NCBI RefSeq assembly: GCF_000160455.2
Contig: NZ_ACJX03000001.1
Span: 124,001 to 188,000, forward strand
Direction: 5' to 3'
Length of the DNA: 64,000 bases
DNA from: Acetomicrobium hydrogeniformans ATCC BAA-1850
Lineage (GTDB): Bacteria > Synergistota > Synergistia > Synergistales > Acetomicrobiaceae
Part shown: positions 8,524 through 17,189 of the stretch, piece by piece
Layout: the number at the start of each line of letters is the position of its first letter
Numbering within the stretch: the first letter of the stretch is position 1
Notes under the pieces: generated by a model
The model's input: the letters and a program-made list of their open reading frames with translations, nothing else
Databases searched by the model: none
Told to the model about the DNA's origin: nothing
Position numbers and translations under genes: made by a program

Positions 8524-9621
8524 TTACTTCTGTGTGCTATACAACTCCCTTAAAGCTTTATCCAACCGTTCAAGGCCATTTATGATCTCCTCTCTATGCC
8601 CTCCATAACCAAGACGGAAATGTCTTGGCATCTTCAAACAATAGCCGGGAACAACGAAGGTGCGGTAGCGCTCGACTAACAAACGGCACAGATCGTCTGC
8701 CGCCTCGTCTTTTACAAGTCTAGGAAAGCCTACCACTCCTCCCTTTGGAGGTATCCACTCGATATCATCTCTTTTTTGGATCCATTCGTTCATCAACTTG
8801 AAGTTGTCGATCACATTTGCCTTTATTCCCTTTAAGAATTCGTCCTTACGCTGCAATATGGACATCGCTATCTTCTCGCTTGGTGCCGGGTTGCATATGG
8901 TTACCTGTTCCCGTACGGCTCTAACGGAGTCTATTATCCATTCATCTGCCGCCACCCATCCTATGCGTATTCCTGGAACTCCGAAGGCCTTGGACATGCT
9001 GGAGACGCTTATAACTTTCGGGCTTAGCGTAGCTGCCAACGGTAAGGGTTCATCAAAGGTTAGATCTCTATAGGTCTCATCCATGAGAAGATATATGCCC
9101 TTGGATTCGACCAACTTTACCACTTCTTCGAGCTCAGTTTTTGTAATTACGGAACCTGTGGGATTGTTAGGATGGGTCAGGCATATTAATTTAGTATTGG
9201 GCCGAATTTCTTTTGCCAACCTGTCAATGTCAAGCTTGAATTCGTCTTCGTACTTTAGGAAATACAAAGATACGTCTCGTTCTAAAGATTGAGGGATGTG
9301 ATAAAGCGACGGATATGTCGGCACCTCCACCAATACGTTGTCAGAGGGACCGAGTAACGATGCCATTATGGCAAAGATGGACTCGCTGGCTCCGCTCGTT
9401 ACGGCAACGTGTGAGGCTTTTAAACCTGAAAATCCGCTGGCAATTAGCTCGCGCAGCTCAGGATTTCCTTTATGATGGCCATATCTTAGCTGAACGTCGG
9501 ATAAATCAACTCCCAAGTCCTTGATGGTAAAAAACTTGACGCCGCTTTCGCCGATATCGTAATCGACCTCAAACTGATAGTTGTCAAACCAATCCTCAAG
9601 TTCCATTCTTTTGAAAGCCAT
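8524..9621 (-). CDS. Class I/II PLP aminotransferase
   Basis: Fold-type-I aminotransferase of 365 residues. The PLP lysine is in SSMSKAFGVPGIRIGW, the Asp that contacts the pyridine ring in LLMDETYRDL, and the conserved Asn-Pro in LTHPNNPTGS. It starts 20 bases after the other aminotransferase with RBS GGAGGA, so the two form one operon. The substrate is not predictable. The position between two sugar-acid operons and a shared operator suggest that it handles an oxo-acid from those pathways or a linked amino acid. Confidence 0.8.
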   Translation of the reverse strand: MAFKRMELEDWFDNYQFEVDYDIGESGVKFFTIKDLGVDLSDVQLRYGHHKGNPELRELIASGFSGLKASHVAVTSGASESIFAIMASLLGPSDNVLVEVPTYPSLYHIPQSLERDVSLYFLKYEDEFKLDIDRLAKEIRPNTKLICLTHPNNPTGSVITKTELEEVVKLVESKGIYLLMDETYRDLTFDEPLPLAATLSPKVISVSSMSKAFGVPGIRIGWVAADEWIIDSVRAVREQVTICNPAPSEKIAMSILQRKDEFLKGIKANVIDNFKLMNEWIQKRDDIEWIPPKGGVVGFPRLVKDEAADDLCRLLVERYRTFVVPGYCLKMPRHFRLGYGGHREEIINGLERLDKALRELYSTQK

Positions 9622-9641
9622 TTTAAATCCTCCTTTGGATT

Positions 9642-10790
9642 TTAATTATTCATTGCCTGTCGCAATCTATTTAATCCTTCTTCAATGTCCTCCCTGCTCC
9701 CACAAAAAGAGATCCTGATATAACCCTCGCCGCTTTCCCCGAAAGCTGAACCGGGCACTACCACAACGCGAGCTTTCTTTAAAAACATCATGGCTGCTTC
9801 CTTGGAGGAGATGCCTAACTTCTTTATGTTGGGGAATGCATAGAAACTTCCTTCCGGCACAATGCAGGATATGCCTTCTATGTCCTGCAATCCGCTTAGA
9901 AGAAAATCTCTGCGTTCCTTATAACCTTCTACCATCTCCCTGACGCAGTCCTGCGGTCCGCTTAAAGCTGTCAGGCATGCTTGCTGTGCGGAAGCGTTCA
10001 CGCATGAAGATACGCTTTCCTGAAGTTTGGCCATCTGCGTGATGGCATTTGAGTCTCCCACGGCAAATCCTACCCTCCAACCTGTCATTGCATAGGTCTT
10101 AGAGAAGCTGTTTACGACGATGGTTCTACCAGCCATATCGGGCAGGGAAGCAATGCTTACATGCTTTCTGCCGTCATAGATGATCTCTGAGTAGGTCTCG
10201 TCTGATATGACCTTTAAGTCATGTTTCAGGGCAATCTCGGATATCTCTTCTAGCTCTTGTCTGCTTAATGCAGCTCCCGTTGGGTTGGAGGGAGTGTTTA
10301 TGATGAGGGCTTTCGTACGAGGCGTTAATAAGGACTCGATGCTTTCTGCTCTTAAATGGAAGTGGTCCTCTTCGTACGCTTTGGCCAGCTTTACATAGAC
10401 ACCTGCTATGGCAGCATGTCCAAAGTAATTCGGCCAGCAGGGATCCGGAATTATAACCTCATCGCCCGGATCTGTAATTGCAAGCAAAGAAAGCAGTATG
10501 GCTTCATCTGCTCCTGTTGTTACCATGACGTTTTCTCCATTTACGTTAAGGCCATAATCTGACATCTTATGAGCAATCGCTTCTCTTAAGTTTGGTATTC
10601 CTGCATTGGGGGTGTATTTAGTGTGTCCTTCCCGCAAGGCTTTGACTCCGGCTTCAACGATATGCGGTGGGGTTTGAAATCCAGGCTCTCCGATGCCAAG
10701 GCTTATTACGTCTTCGTAAGAAGCAGCCAGATCGAACATTTCTCTTATCCCTGAACGGGGCGATGCTTCCGCTCTGCGGCTGGTTTGCAT
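9642..10790 (-). CDS. Aspartate-type class I aminotransferase
   Basis: 382-residue fold-type-I aminotransferase of the aspartate/alanine aminotransferase group common in thermophiles and anaerobes. It shows NTPSNPTGA, VISDETYSEI and the PLP lysine motif NSFSKTYAMTGWRVGF; the Arg that binds the substrate carboxylate fits YIRISFCGS. RBS GAGGAGG precedes ATG 10790. It is first in a two-gene operon with the aminotransferase at 8524. The upstream region carries two copies of the shared operator over the likely promoter. Confidence 0.85.
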   Translation of the reverse strand: MQTSRRAEASPRSGIREMFDLAASYEDVISLGIGEPGFQTPPHIVEAGVKALREGHTKYTPNAGIPNLREAIAHKMSDYGLNVNGENVMVTTGADEAILLSLLAITDPGDEVIIPDPCWPNYFGHAAIAGVYVKLAKAYEEDHFHLRAESIESLLTPRTKALIINTPSNPTGAALSRQELEEISEIALKHDLKVISDETYSEIIYDGRKHVSIASLPDMAGRTIVVNSFSKTYAMTGWRVGFAVGDSNAITQMAKLQESVSSCVNASAQQACLTALSGPQDCVREMVEGYKERRDFLLSGLQDIEGISCIVPEGSFYAFPNIKKLGISSKEAAMMFLKKARVVVVPGSAFGESGEGYIRISFCGSREDIEEGLNRLRQAMNN

Positions 10791-10869
10791 TGTAAGGTCC
10801 TCCTCATTAGCAAAATAACTTGAAATAAAGCCTATTAATATTAAATAGTAACATCACCGAAAATTTGTG

Positions 10870-10902
10870 ATTCATATATACGTATAATATTCATATATAC
10901 GT
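10870..10902 (-). promoter_or_regulatory. Double operator over the aminotransferase promoter
   Basis: Two identical copies of ATTCATATATACGT lie at 10870-10883 and 10889-10902, spaced 19 bases. On the minus strand a -35-like TTGACG at 10905-10900 overlaps the outer copy, and AT-rich -10 candidates (CGTATA at spacing 17, TATATA at spacing 19) fall within the inner copy. A protein bound here would cover the promoter. The same motif with the same 19-base spacing occurs at 12782-12812. Confidence 0.65.
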
Positions 10903-10907
10903 CAATT

Positions 10908-11170
10908 TTGTTAGAAGATATCATAGCTATTAGCAGAAGTCAATCACTTTGGGAAACTGTTGAAAAATTGTTAGGCCTTTCTATTAGACAAAAACTGCAG
11001 TTAGATGGGGAATAAGCAAAATTCCGGCTATATTAAATAAAGGGGCAGCTGGATAGTTGCTTGGACTTCCTAATAAATAATGAACTGATGTATAGGTAGT
11101 TTTTCAGCAGGCCCTTTCTACTTATATTGGGTTTTTAGGCATGGTTTTTCTAAGCTCAATTTTAACTCTA
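10908..11170. other. Intergenic stretch left of the insertion sequence
   Basis: No intact gene. A 35-codon plus-strand stretch (TTG 10908 to TAA 11013-11015) reads like coding sequence (SQSLWETVEKLLGLSIRQKL) and may be a small peptide or gene debris. Between it and 11155 I see only AT-rich sequence with no feature. Confidence 0.35.
11156..11170 (+). repeat. Left copy of direct repeat flanking the insertion sequence
   Basis: TCAATTTTAACTCTA. The right copy at 12722-12736 is TCAATTTTTACTCTA, one mismatch in 15. The pair bounds the element like a target-site duplication, but it is longer than most insertion sequences make. Confidence 0.65.
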
Positions 11171-12721
11171 TGTGTCAATAACCCATAAAAATGTCACCTA
11201 AACAACATAGTTTTATTCAGTAAAAATGTCACCTTAGTCGTTTTCGACGGAGTCCGGCCTTAAGCAAAAATGCCATTGATAAACCGGGCCAATAAGGGTA
11301 AGCTGGTTATAAGAAGGTTTCTATGCCCAGGCACGTGACGAATTGAAGAGAGCTTCAAGGAGCTTACTATCCGATTCATCATAGGAAAGCCTGGGTCTTT
11401 TTTGTTTCGGTATCCTCCAAGGGTGGTCATCATCTGGCCGTGCTACAATCCTTTGTGTCTCCTTGCATGGCTCCTGTAAAGCCTTTTCCTTGGGTTTTTG
11501 AGCCATGTAGTTGGTTCCGTATACCACCCCGTTATACATCACTTTTAGCTCTCGTTTATGGCTATTTAACACAGTAATTGTCACCCCCCGGGGCAACCCC
11601 ACCGGTTTTTCCTTACCCATTACCTGGTAGTACTTGCCCCCATAAGAGAATCCGCTTCCATCAGAAACCACACGTTGCTCCTTGATACAAAGGACAGTGC
11701 TAAGATCAACACCATCTTCAAGTTCACGGAAGGCGCCTTGGGGGTCTTTTGGTATCACGGTAAACTGCTCGTTAAACTTATCGATATAGCCGATTAAAAA
11801 CTCATTGGCTGTTTCCATTGATGTAATACCATGGATCTTAAACTCAACCGGCAACCTATTTTGCAGCGTTTCCCATAGCCTTTCAATACGTCCTTTTGCC
11901 TGTGGTGATCTAGCAAATATCAGGTTTATCTCAAGTGCCTCCATTGCCTCACCGAACTGCGTTAAATTCGTTTGCTTACCTTTTAGCTGCTGTTCAATCC
12001 TTGGTTCCTCTTTCTTAGGGGACTTAAAAATCGTGTGGCGATCGCTGTATATGTTAACAGGGATCCCTTTACGCTCAATCATTTGTTCCATTATTTCAAA
12101 ATAACCCCTAAGGCATTCGTTTTTCTCAAAATGTAAAGCAAGTATTTCTCCAGTGGCATCATCAATCGCACCATGTAGGGAGTGTATGGTTTCATTGAAC
12201 CAAGCATGTGGAGATGCATCGATTTGGACCAGAAGGCCTTCTTTTTCTTTCCTCTTGCGGCGATGGTGGTTTTTACTCCTTCGCTTTTTCTTGGAGCTAC
12301 AAATACCGGCTTGGCTAAGGACCCGGTACACGCTTGAGTAACTTATATTAATACCCTCTTGCCCCGAAAGAATTTCCTTGAAATGAGTGAAATTGGCGTT
12401 TCGATAGCTATCCGATTGCTTCAATGCTACAATTTTATCTTTCATTGTGTCTGAAATTGCATGGGATGGCTTACGACCTTTATTTTTGTGGGTGATGAAC
12501 GCGGCTCCTTGTTTCAATACCCCTTTCTTTAGCCTCAACACTTGACGTTCGCTTAGGCCAAGCAATCCCGCTGCCTCTTTAACTGTTACATTCCCTGAAA
12601 TAGCCGAGTCAATGACCCTGAGCTTTTTCATTTCCTGTTTTGTCATGTTGAATATTTCTTCTCTCATGGGTGACATTTTCTCAGATTAGGTTCAACATGA
12701 CATTATCACGGATTAACCACA
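11171..12721 (-). mobile_element. Insertion sequence, IS481/ISNCY-like, about 1.55 kb
   Basis: The ends are proposed as TGTG at 11171 and CACA at 12718-12721. Inside each end lie two copies of a transposase-binding-like AATGTCAC motif: ATGTCACC at 11191-11198 and 11226-11233 on the left, and in inverted orientation at 12669-12676 plus a diverged copy near 12697-12707 on the right. The terminal repeats are imperfect. The element holds one intact transposase gene and is bounded by a 15-base near-identical direct repeat. The exact ends are inferred. Confidence 0.7.
11321..12676 (-). CDS. DDE transposase of the insertion sequence
   Basis: A 451-residue transposase with an N-terminal helix-turn-helix (VKEAAGLLGLSERQVLRLKKG, residues 32-52), a basic linker near 129-145 and an rve-type catalytic core. 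The likely DDE triad is D153 (QIDAS), D212 (SDRHTIF) and E265 (KGRIERLW). The ORF is intact, so the element may be active. ATG 12676 lies inside the inner right-end repeat; ATG 12667 is an alternative start. Family assignment (IS481 versus ISNCY) is by appearance. Confidence 0.85.
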   Translation of the reverse strand: MSPMREEIFNMTKQEMKKLRVIDSAISGNVTVKEAAGLLGLSERQVLRLKKGVLKQGAAFITHKNKGRKPSHAISDTMKDKIVALKQSDSYRNANFTHFKEILSGQEGINISYSSVYRVLSQAGICSSKKKRRSKNHHRRKRKEKEGLLVQIDASPHAWFNETIHSLHGAIDDATGEILALHFEKNECLRGYFEIMEQMIERKGIPVNIYSDRHTIFKSPKKEEPRIEQQLKGKQTNLTQFGEAMEALEINLIFARSPQAKGRIERLWETLQNRLPVEFKIHGITSMETANEFLIGYIDKFNEQFTVIPKDPQGAFRELEDGVDLSTVLCIKEQRVVSDGSGFSYGGKYYQVMGKEKPVGLPRGVTITVLNSHKRELKVMYNGVVYGTNYMAQKPKEKALQEPCKETQRIVARPDDDHPWRIPKQKRPRLSYDESDSKLLEALFNSSRAWA

Positions 12722-12736
12722 TCAATTTTTACTCTA
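12722..12736 (+). repeat. Right copy of direct repeat flanking the insertion sequence
   Basis: TCAATTTTTACTCTA, partner of 11156-11170. It ends three bases before the TTGACA -35 box of the downstream operon. Confidence 0.65.
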
Positions 12737-12738
12737 TG

Positions 12739-12767
12739 TTGACAGCACATGCACGTTGGATTACAAT
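12739..12767 (+). promoter_or_regulatory. Consensus sigma-70 promoter of the second sugar-acid operon
   Basis: TTGACA at 12739-12744, a 17-base spacer, then TACAAT at 12762-12767. Transcription should begin near 12774, just before the operator pair at 12782-12812. The insertion sequence ends 17 bases upstream and leaves the promoter intact. Confidence 0.8.
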
Positions 12768-12781
12768 TTTAAAAAAATATG

Positions 12782-12812
12782 ACGTATATATAAATGATGT
12801 CCGTATATACGT
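12782..12812 (+). promoter_or_regulatory. Operator pair just downstream of the promoter
   Basis: ACGTATATATAAAT at 12782-12795 differs in one base from the motif upstream of the aminotransferases. The second half-site, CGTATATACG at 12802-12811, is itself a palindrome. The two half-sites are about 19 bases apart, the same spacing as at 10870-10902. The position just past the start site suits a repressor. Confidence 0.6.
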
Positions 12813-12844
12813 AACATTCAAGTTAAAAAAGGGGGGTAATCGGT

Positions 12845-13870
12845 ATGATTATGAGTTTTTTGAACAAAATCCCGGCAGGAATAATGGTCGTTCCTATGCT
12901 ACTATCTGCTATTATCAATACATTCTTTCCAGAATTACTCAATATTGGATCATTTACCACGGCAATATTTACTAGTCAGGGAATAGCCGCTATCATTGGT
13001 GCACAGTTTGTATGCATGGGTGCTCAATTGCGCGTTAAAGAACTATTATCTGTGGTCAGACGTGGAGGTGTGTTATTACTTTCGAAATTTCTAATCGGAG
13101 CAGCTATTGGTATTTTTATTGGTAAATTTTTTGGAGCGGAAGGTATATTTGGTTTAACAAGTTTAGCTATCATAAGCGCTATAACTAATAGCAATGGAAG
13201 TCTTTACCTGGGCTTAATGGCCGCATATGGTGATGAAGTTGATCAAACCGCCATGAGTTTGCTAGGTATTAACGATGGACCATTTCTAACCTTAATTGCC
13301 CTTGGCGCCTCTGGTTTGGCCAATGTTCCCATAATATCATTAATAGCGGTTATCGCACCCATACTATTTGGTATGTTGATCGGAAACATTGATAGGAAAG
13401 TTGCTGAATTTCTTAAACCTGGTGTTACTTTACTTTTACCCTTTGTTGGTATTACTTTAGGTGGAGGCATTAACATAACCGCAATTATAAGCGGTGGACT
13501 ATCTGGAGCTTTATTAGCATTAATGACGATTTGTATTAGTGGCCCATTTGTTGTTTGGTGTGACAAATTTTTAAACAAAAGACCTGGTTATGCAGGATGG
13601 GCCGTTTCAACCACAGCCGGGAATGCAGTTGCAGTTCCAGCTGCAGTTGCAACTGTAGACCCCTCATGGTCCTCATATGTTCCTATAGCTACAGCGCAAG
13701 TAGCAGCTTCCACTGTATTGACTGCTCTTATAATACCTTTTATTACTGCTTTTTGGGTTAAAAAATATGGTAGCCCTCAATATCCTTTATATGAGGGGCA
13801 ATTTTCAGAAAAAGACATTAAATCAAGCAAAATTAGTTCAAAAGAAAAAGAGGTGATATCTGTTGACTAA
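12845..13870 (+). CDS. kdgT: 2-keto-3-deoxygluconate permease family transporter (second copy)
   Basis: 341-residue KdgT-family membrane transporter, paralogue of the copy at 5678. It shares SFLNKIPAGIMVVPMLL at the start and GNAVAVPAAVATVDPSW near the end, but has a hydrophilic tail of about 30 residues rich in Lys and Ser. A GGGGGG RBS lies eight bases before ATG 12845; ATG 12851 is also possible. It is first in a four-gene plus-strand operon with clearly AT-rich codon use. The stop overlaps the next start by eight bases. Confidence 0.85.
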   Translation: MIMSFLNKIPAGIMVVPMLLSAIINTFFPELLNIGSFTTAIFTSQGIAAIIGAQFVCMGAQLRVKELLSVVRRGGVLLLSKFLIGAAIGIFIGKFFGAEGIFGLTSLAIISAITNSNGSLYLGLMAAYGDEVDQTAMSLLGINDGPFLTLIALGASGLANVPIISLIAVIAPILFGMLIGNIDRKVAEFLKPGVTLLLPFVGITLGGGINITAIISGGLSGALLALMTICISGPFVVWCDKFLNKRPGYAGWAVSTTAGNAVAVPAAVATVDPSWSSYVPIATAQVAASTVLTALIIPFITAFWVKKYGSPQYPLYEGQFSEKDIKSSKISSKEKEVISVD

Positions 13871-14147
13871 TGCTGTTATATTACACCCTAGAGATTCGGT
13901 CGCGATTGTTACTGATAATATTTATAAGGGTGATACAATAACATTTATTGATAATGATGGTAATATTGATACCCTACAAGCTACTACTAATGTTCCTATT
14001 TATCATAAAGTTGCCATAATATACATAAAAAAGGGAGAATACGTCTATAAATATGGGGAAATTATAGGTTATGCAACGAAGGATATCAATATGGGCGAAC
14101 ATGTTCATGAACATAATTTAGAAAGTGTTATTACAAGAAATCACTAG
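13863..14147 (+). CDS. SAF-domain small subunit of the dehydratase (second copy)
   Basis: 94-residue SAF-domain protein, paralogue of the one at 7916, ending GEIIGYATKDINMGEHVHEHNLES. It starts at TTG 13863 with RBS GAGGTGAT and overlaps the kdgT stop, which points to translational coupling. It should form a complex with the large subunit 17 bases downstream. Confidence 0.8.
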   Translation: MTNAVILHPRDSVAIVTDNIYKGDTITFIDNDGNIDTLQATTNVPIYHKVAIIYIKKGEYVYKYGEIIGYATKDINMGEHVHEHNLESVITRNH

Positions 14148-14164
14148 CTAGGAGGAAAAAAAAG

Positions 14165-15343
14165 ATGCTTCATGATAACCAAATGACTTTTTTGGGATAT
14201 AAACGACCAGATGGCAAAATAGGAATTAGAAATCACGTTCTCATTTTGCCAGCTAGTGTTTGTGCTTCTGACACCACTAGAATTATTGCTAGCCAAGTAC
14301 AAGGATGTGTAACATTTAATAATCAAAATGGTTGTTCTCAAGTCCCTAAAGACCTCACATTAACTTTAGATTTAATGAGCGGTTTTGCAGCTAATCCTAA
14401 TATTTATGGAACTATCGTCGTTGCATTGGGATGCGAGAATGCTCAAGAGAGCATTGTAGTAGCCGAGATAAAAAAACGCACTAATAAACCTCTCGAATCA
14501 TTAATAATTCAAGATGAAGGTGGAACTCTTAAAGCAATTGAAAAGGCTGTGAGATGCGCAAAGATAATGGTTGAAGAAGCTAGCACATTGCAAAAAGAAG
14601 AATTCCCAATATCTAATCTAATTTTAGGCACTGAGTGTGGAGGTTCTGATACAACAAGTGGCATTGCAGCAAATCCAGTTATGGGTAGTCTTAGTGATAA
14701 ATTAGTAGCATTGGGTGGTACGATAATACTGAGCGAAACCACAGAGTTAATAGGTGCAGAACATATATTAGCAAAAAGAGCAAAAGACGAAAGGATTAAA
14801 AGAAGAATATATGAAATTATACAACGTTATGAAATGAGTCTTGCTTTTGTAGGAGAAAATGTAAGAGAAGGTAACCCATCTCCAGGTAATAAGGCAGGAG
14901 GATTAACAACACTGGAGGAAAAATCGCTTGGCTGTATTCATAAAGGAGGAACATCAAGCATAAATGAGGTATACGATTATGCAAAAGATGTTGATGCAAA
15001 AGGCTTGGTAATAATGGACACACCTGGAAATGATCCCTCCTCTATTGCTGGCATGGTAGCGGGTGGTGCTCAAATAATCGTATTCTCAACAGGGCGAGGA
15101 ACACCAACAGGAAATCCAATTGCACCTGTGATTAAAATAACTGGCAATAGAGAAACATATAAAAAAATGCAAGATAATATCGATTTAGACTGTTCAGGGG
15201 TCATATTTGGCACACATACTTTAAATGAACTTGGAGACACCTTATTAGATGAAGTTAAAAAGGTTGCAAGTGGTAAACTAACAAAAGCAGAACAGTTAGG
15301 ATACACGGAAATTGCCATAATGAGGGCGGCAAATTATGTATAA
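14165..15343 (+). CDS. UxaA/SuyB-type dehydratase, large subunit (second copy)
   Basis: 392-residue catalytic subunit of the altronate/galactarate dehydratase family, paralogue of the protein at 6762. It keeps NGCSQVPKDL, GCENAQES, GTECGGSDTTSG and GCIHKGGTSSI. RBS AGGAGG precedes ATG 14165. Because a DapA-family aldolase follows, the likely route is dehydration of a sugar acid to a 2-keto-3-deoxy acid, then aldol cleavage to pyruvate and an aldehyde. The substrate is unknown; sulfolactate is a less likely alternative. Confidence 0.8.
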   Translation: MLHDNQMTFLGYKRPDGKIGIRNHVLILPASVCASDTTRIIASQVQGCVTFNNQNGCSQVPKDLTLTLDLMSGFAANPNIYGTIVVALGCENAQESIVVAEIKKRTNKPLESLIIQDEGGTLKAIEKAVRCAKIMVEEASTLQKEEFPISNLILGTECGGSDTTSGIAANPVMGSLSDKLVALGGTIILSETTELIGAEHILAKRAKDERIKRRIYEIIQRYEMSLAFVGENVREGNPSPGNKAGGLTTLEEKSLGCIHKGGTSSINEVYDYAKDVDAKGLVIMDTPGNDPSSIAGMVAGGAQIIVFSTGRGTPTGNPIAPVIKITGNRETYKKMQDNIDLDCSGVIFGTHTLNELGDTLLDEVKKVASGKLTKAEQLGYTEIAIMRAANYV

Positions 15344-15411
15344 ATACTTATGTATAAATACTTGTACATATCTTATATAAATTTGAGTTTAAAGGGAGAT
15401 GGTTTCAATAT

Positions 15412-16347
15412 ATGACTGCTAATGCGAAATGGTTAACACCTGTTGTAACTGCTTTTGATGAACGAGGGTATATTGATTTCGAGGTCAATGCTCGGATATA
15501 TGACTATTTAATAAAAAATGGAATCGATGGCGTTGTGATTATGGGTAGTTGTGGAGAATTTTTTTATATGAATCATAAAGAAAAAAAATCTTTATTGGAA
15601 TATGCAATAAAACATATTAACAAAAGAATAAAGGTTATTATTAGCTCTGGAAGCATGCTAATTGATGAACAAATCGACATAATCAATTGTGCCCATGATG
15701 CTGGTGCAGATGCAGTTATGGTAATGAGTCCGTATTATTTTAACTTACCAAAAGATAGTATTTATTCGTATTACAACACAATCGCCAAATCTACTGAAGC
15801 TAACATTTATATTTATAATTTCCCTGATCGGACTGGCTATGACGTTACTCCAGAGATTACGCTAGAGTTAGTGCGTAATAATCATAACATTGTAGGATAC
15901 AAAGATAGCGTTACACAGATTGGACACACTAGAGCTATAATTAATACTGTTTGCGATGAGTACCCTGATTTTGAGGTATATTCGGGGTATGATGAATTTT
16001 TTGCTCATAATATCATGAGCGGAGGAGCAGGTGCTGTGGGTGGAATTTCAAACTTCGCCTCTGAAATATGTGTTGAATGGAGAGATGCAGTTAATAAACG
16101 TGATAGCGAAAATGTTGTTGCACTACAAAAAATTATCGATGAATTAATGTATGTTTATGATATTGAACCTTACTTTATTCCTATGATCAAGGCGGCAATG
16201 ATATTAAGCGGATTACAATTAGAAGAGTATTGTAGATTTCCTTTTACACCACCATTAAAAAGGAGTCTCGATAAACTTCAAAAATTAATCCAAAAGCAAA
16301 AATTAGTATTTGCTAGTATATCCAACATCAACAACCCTACAGCATAA
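15412..16347 (+). CDS. DapA-family aldolase, likely 2-keto-3-deoxy-acid aldolase
   Basis: 311-residue class I aldolase of the dihydrodipicolinate synthase/N-acetylneuraminate lyase family. The Schiff-base lysine is K164 in VGYKDSV and the catalytic Tyr is Y135 in YIYNFPDRTGY. The substrate-carboxylate loop reads GSCGEF instead of the usual GTTGE, so it is not a standard lysine-pathway DapA. Placed last in an operon behind a KdgT permease and a sugar-acid dehydratase, it most likely cleaves a 2-keto-3-deoxy acid to pyruvate plus an aldehyde. RBS AAAGGGAG precedes ATG 15412. Confidence 0.82.
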   Translation: MTANAKWLTPVVTAFDERGYIDFEVNARIYDYLIKNGIDGVVIMGSCGEFFYMNHKEKKSLLEYAIKHINKRIKVIISSGSMLIDEQIDIINCAHDAGADAVMVMSPYYFNLPKDSIYSYYNTIAKSTEANIYIYNFPDRTGYDVTPEITLELVRNNHNIVGYKDSVTQIGHTRAIINTVCDEYPDFEVYSGYDEFFAHNIMSGGAGAVGGISNFASEICVEWRDAVNKRDSENVVALQKIIDELMYVYDIEPYFIPMIKAAMILSGLQLEEYCRFPFTPPLKRSLDKLQKLIQKQKLVFASISNINNPTA

Positions 16348-16350
16348 AAA

Positions 16351-16390
16351 TATACTCCCTCTTGATTATGTGGCTTCAAGAGGGAGTATA
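16351..16390. terminator. Strong hairpin between aldolase gene and iclR
   Basis: TATACTCCCTCTTGA at 16351-16365 and TCAAGAGGGAGTATA at 16376-16390 form a perfect 15-bp stem with a 10-base loop. On the minus strand it is followed by TTTTTATG, a better tail than on the plus strand. It probably terminates from both sides. Confidence 0.85.
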
Positions 16391-16406
16391 TTCATATTAT
16401 TGTTAG

Positions 16407-17180
16407 CTATAAATTTAAACACAATTTCTTTATTAACTCCTCAATGATTGGGCGTTTTTCTCTTAGAGTTGTTTCTATTAATTGCAACTTCTCATTTGTT
16501 GCTCTATACAATGGGAAGCTTACGCTTATAGAAGCAACCACTTCACTCCCCCTCTTAAGTGGTGTTGCTATACAACCAATTTCGTCATTAATTTCTCCAA
16601 ACTCGTGAGCCAGCTTACCTTCGCGAATTTCCTGGATTTGTTGCAACAATACATTAACATCCGTTACTGTTTTTGAAGTAAACGGTTTTAATTTATCCCC
16701 GTAATGTTCTCTAATTTCCTGATCCGAACATCCTGACAATAACGCTTTTCCTAAAGCAGTTGCATAAGCTGGGAGTCTCTTACCAACAGATGACACAAGT
16801 TTTACGGGTTGATTCGAATCAACTTTAGCTAAATATAACACATCAAAATCTACGAGTTTACCCAGCTGGCACACTTCATTACAAGCCTCGACAATGCTCT
16901 CCATTTCTTTCTCAATAATTTTTAGTCCTCTCAAGTCCAAATAATTGGAAACTCCCAATAAAAAAGTCCTGATACCTACCTTGTACCTTAATTTCTCATC
17001 AACATCTAAATAACCATTTAATAATAAAGTATGCAATATAGGTAAAATAGTACTCTTGGGCGAATTTATTCTTTCAGACAACTCTGATAATGTAAGTCCG
17101 TTGGGAGATTTGTCGATTTCTTCAAGGATGTTGATCACGCGCATAGTTGGATTATGTAGTTTTTTATCACTATCTGACAT
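16407..17180 (-). CDS. IclR-family transcriptional regulator
   Basis: 257-residue IclR protein: a winged helix at the N-terminus (LSELSERINSPKSTILPILHTLL) and a C-terminal effector domain (AYATALGKALLSG, GCIATPL). The family commonly controls sugar-acid and aromatic catabolism. It faces the second sugar-acid operon and is the only regulator nearby, so it may act at the shared operators. The start is probably ATG 17180 because AGGTG just upstream serves as RBS; a GTG at 17189 is also in frame. A possible -35 TTGACA lies at 17234-17229. Confidence 0.85.
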   Translation of the reverse strand: MSDSDKKLHNPTMRVINILEEIDKSPNGLTLSELSERINSPKSTILPILHTLLLNGYLDVDEKLRYKVGIRTFLLGVSNYLDLRGLKIIEKEMESIVEACNEVCQLGKLVDFDVLYLAKVDSNQPVKLVSSVGKRLPAYATALGKALLSGCSDQEIREHYGDKLKPFTSKTVTDVNVLLQQIQEIREGKLAHEFGEINDEIGCIATPLKRGSEVVASISVSFPLYRATNEKLQLIETTLREKRPIIEELIKKLCLNL

Positions 17181-17189
17181 ATTCATCAC

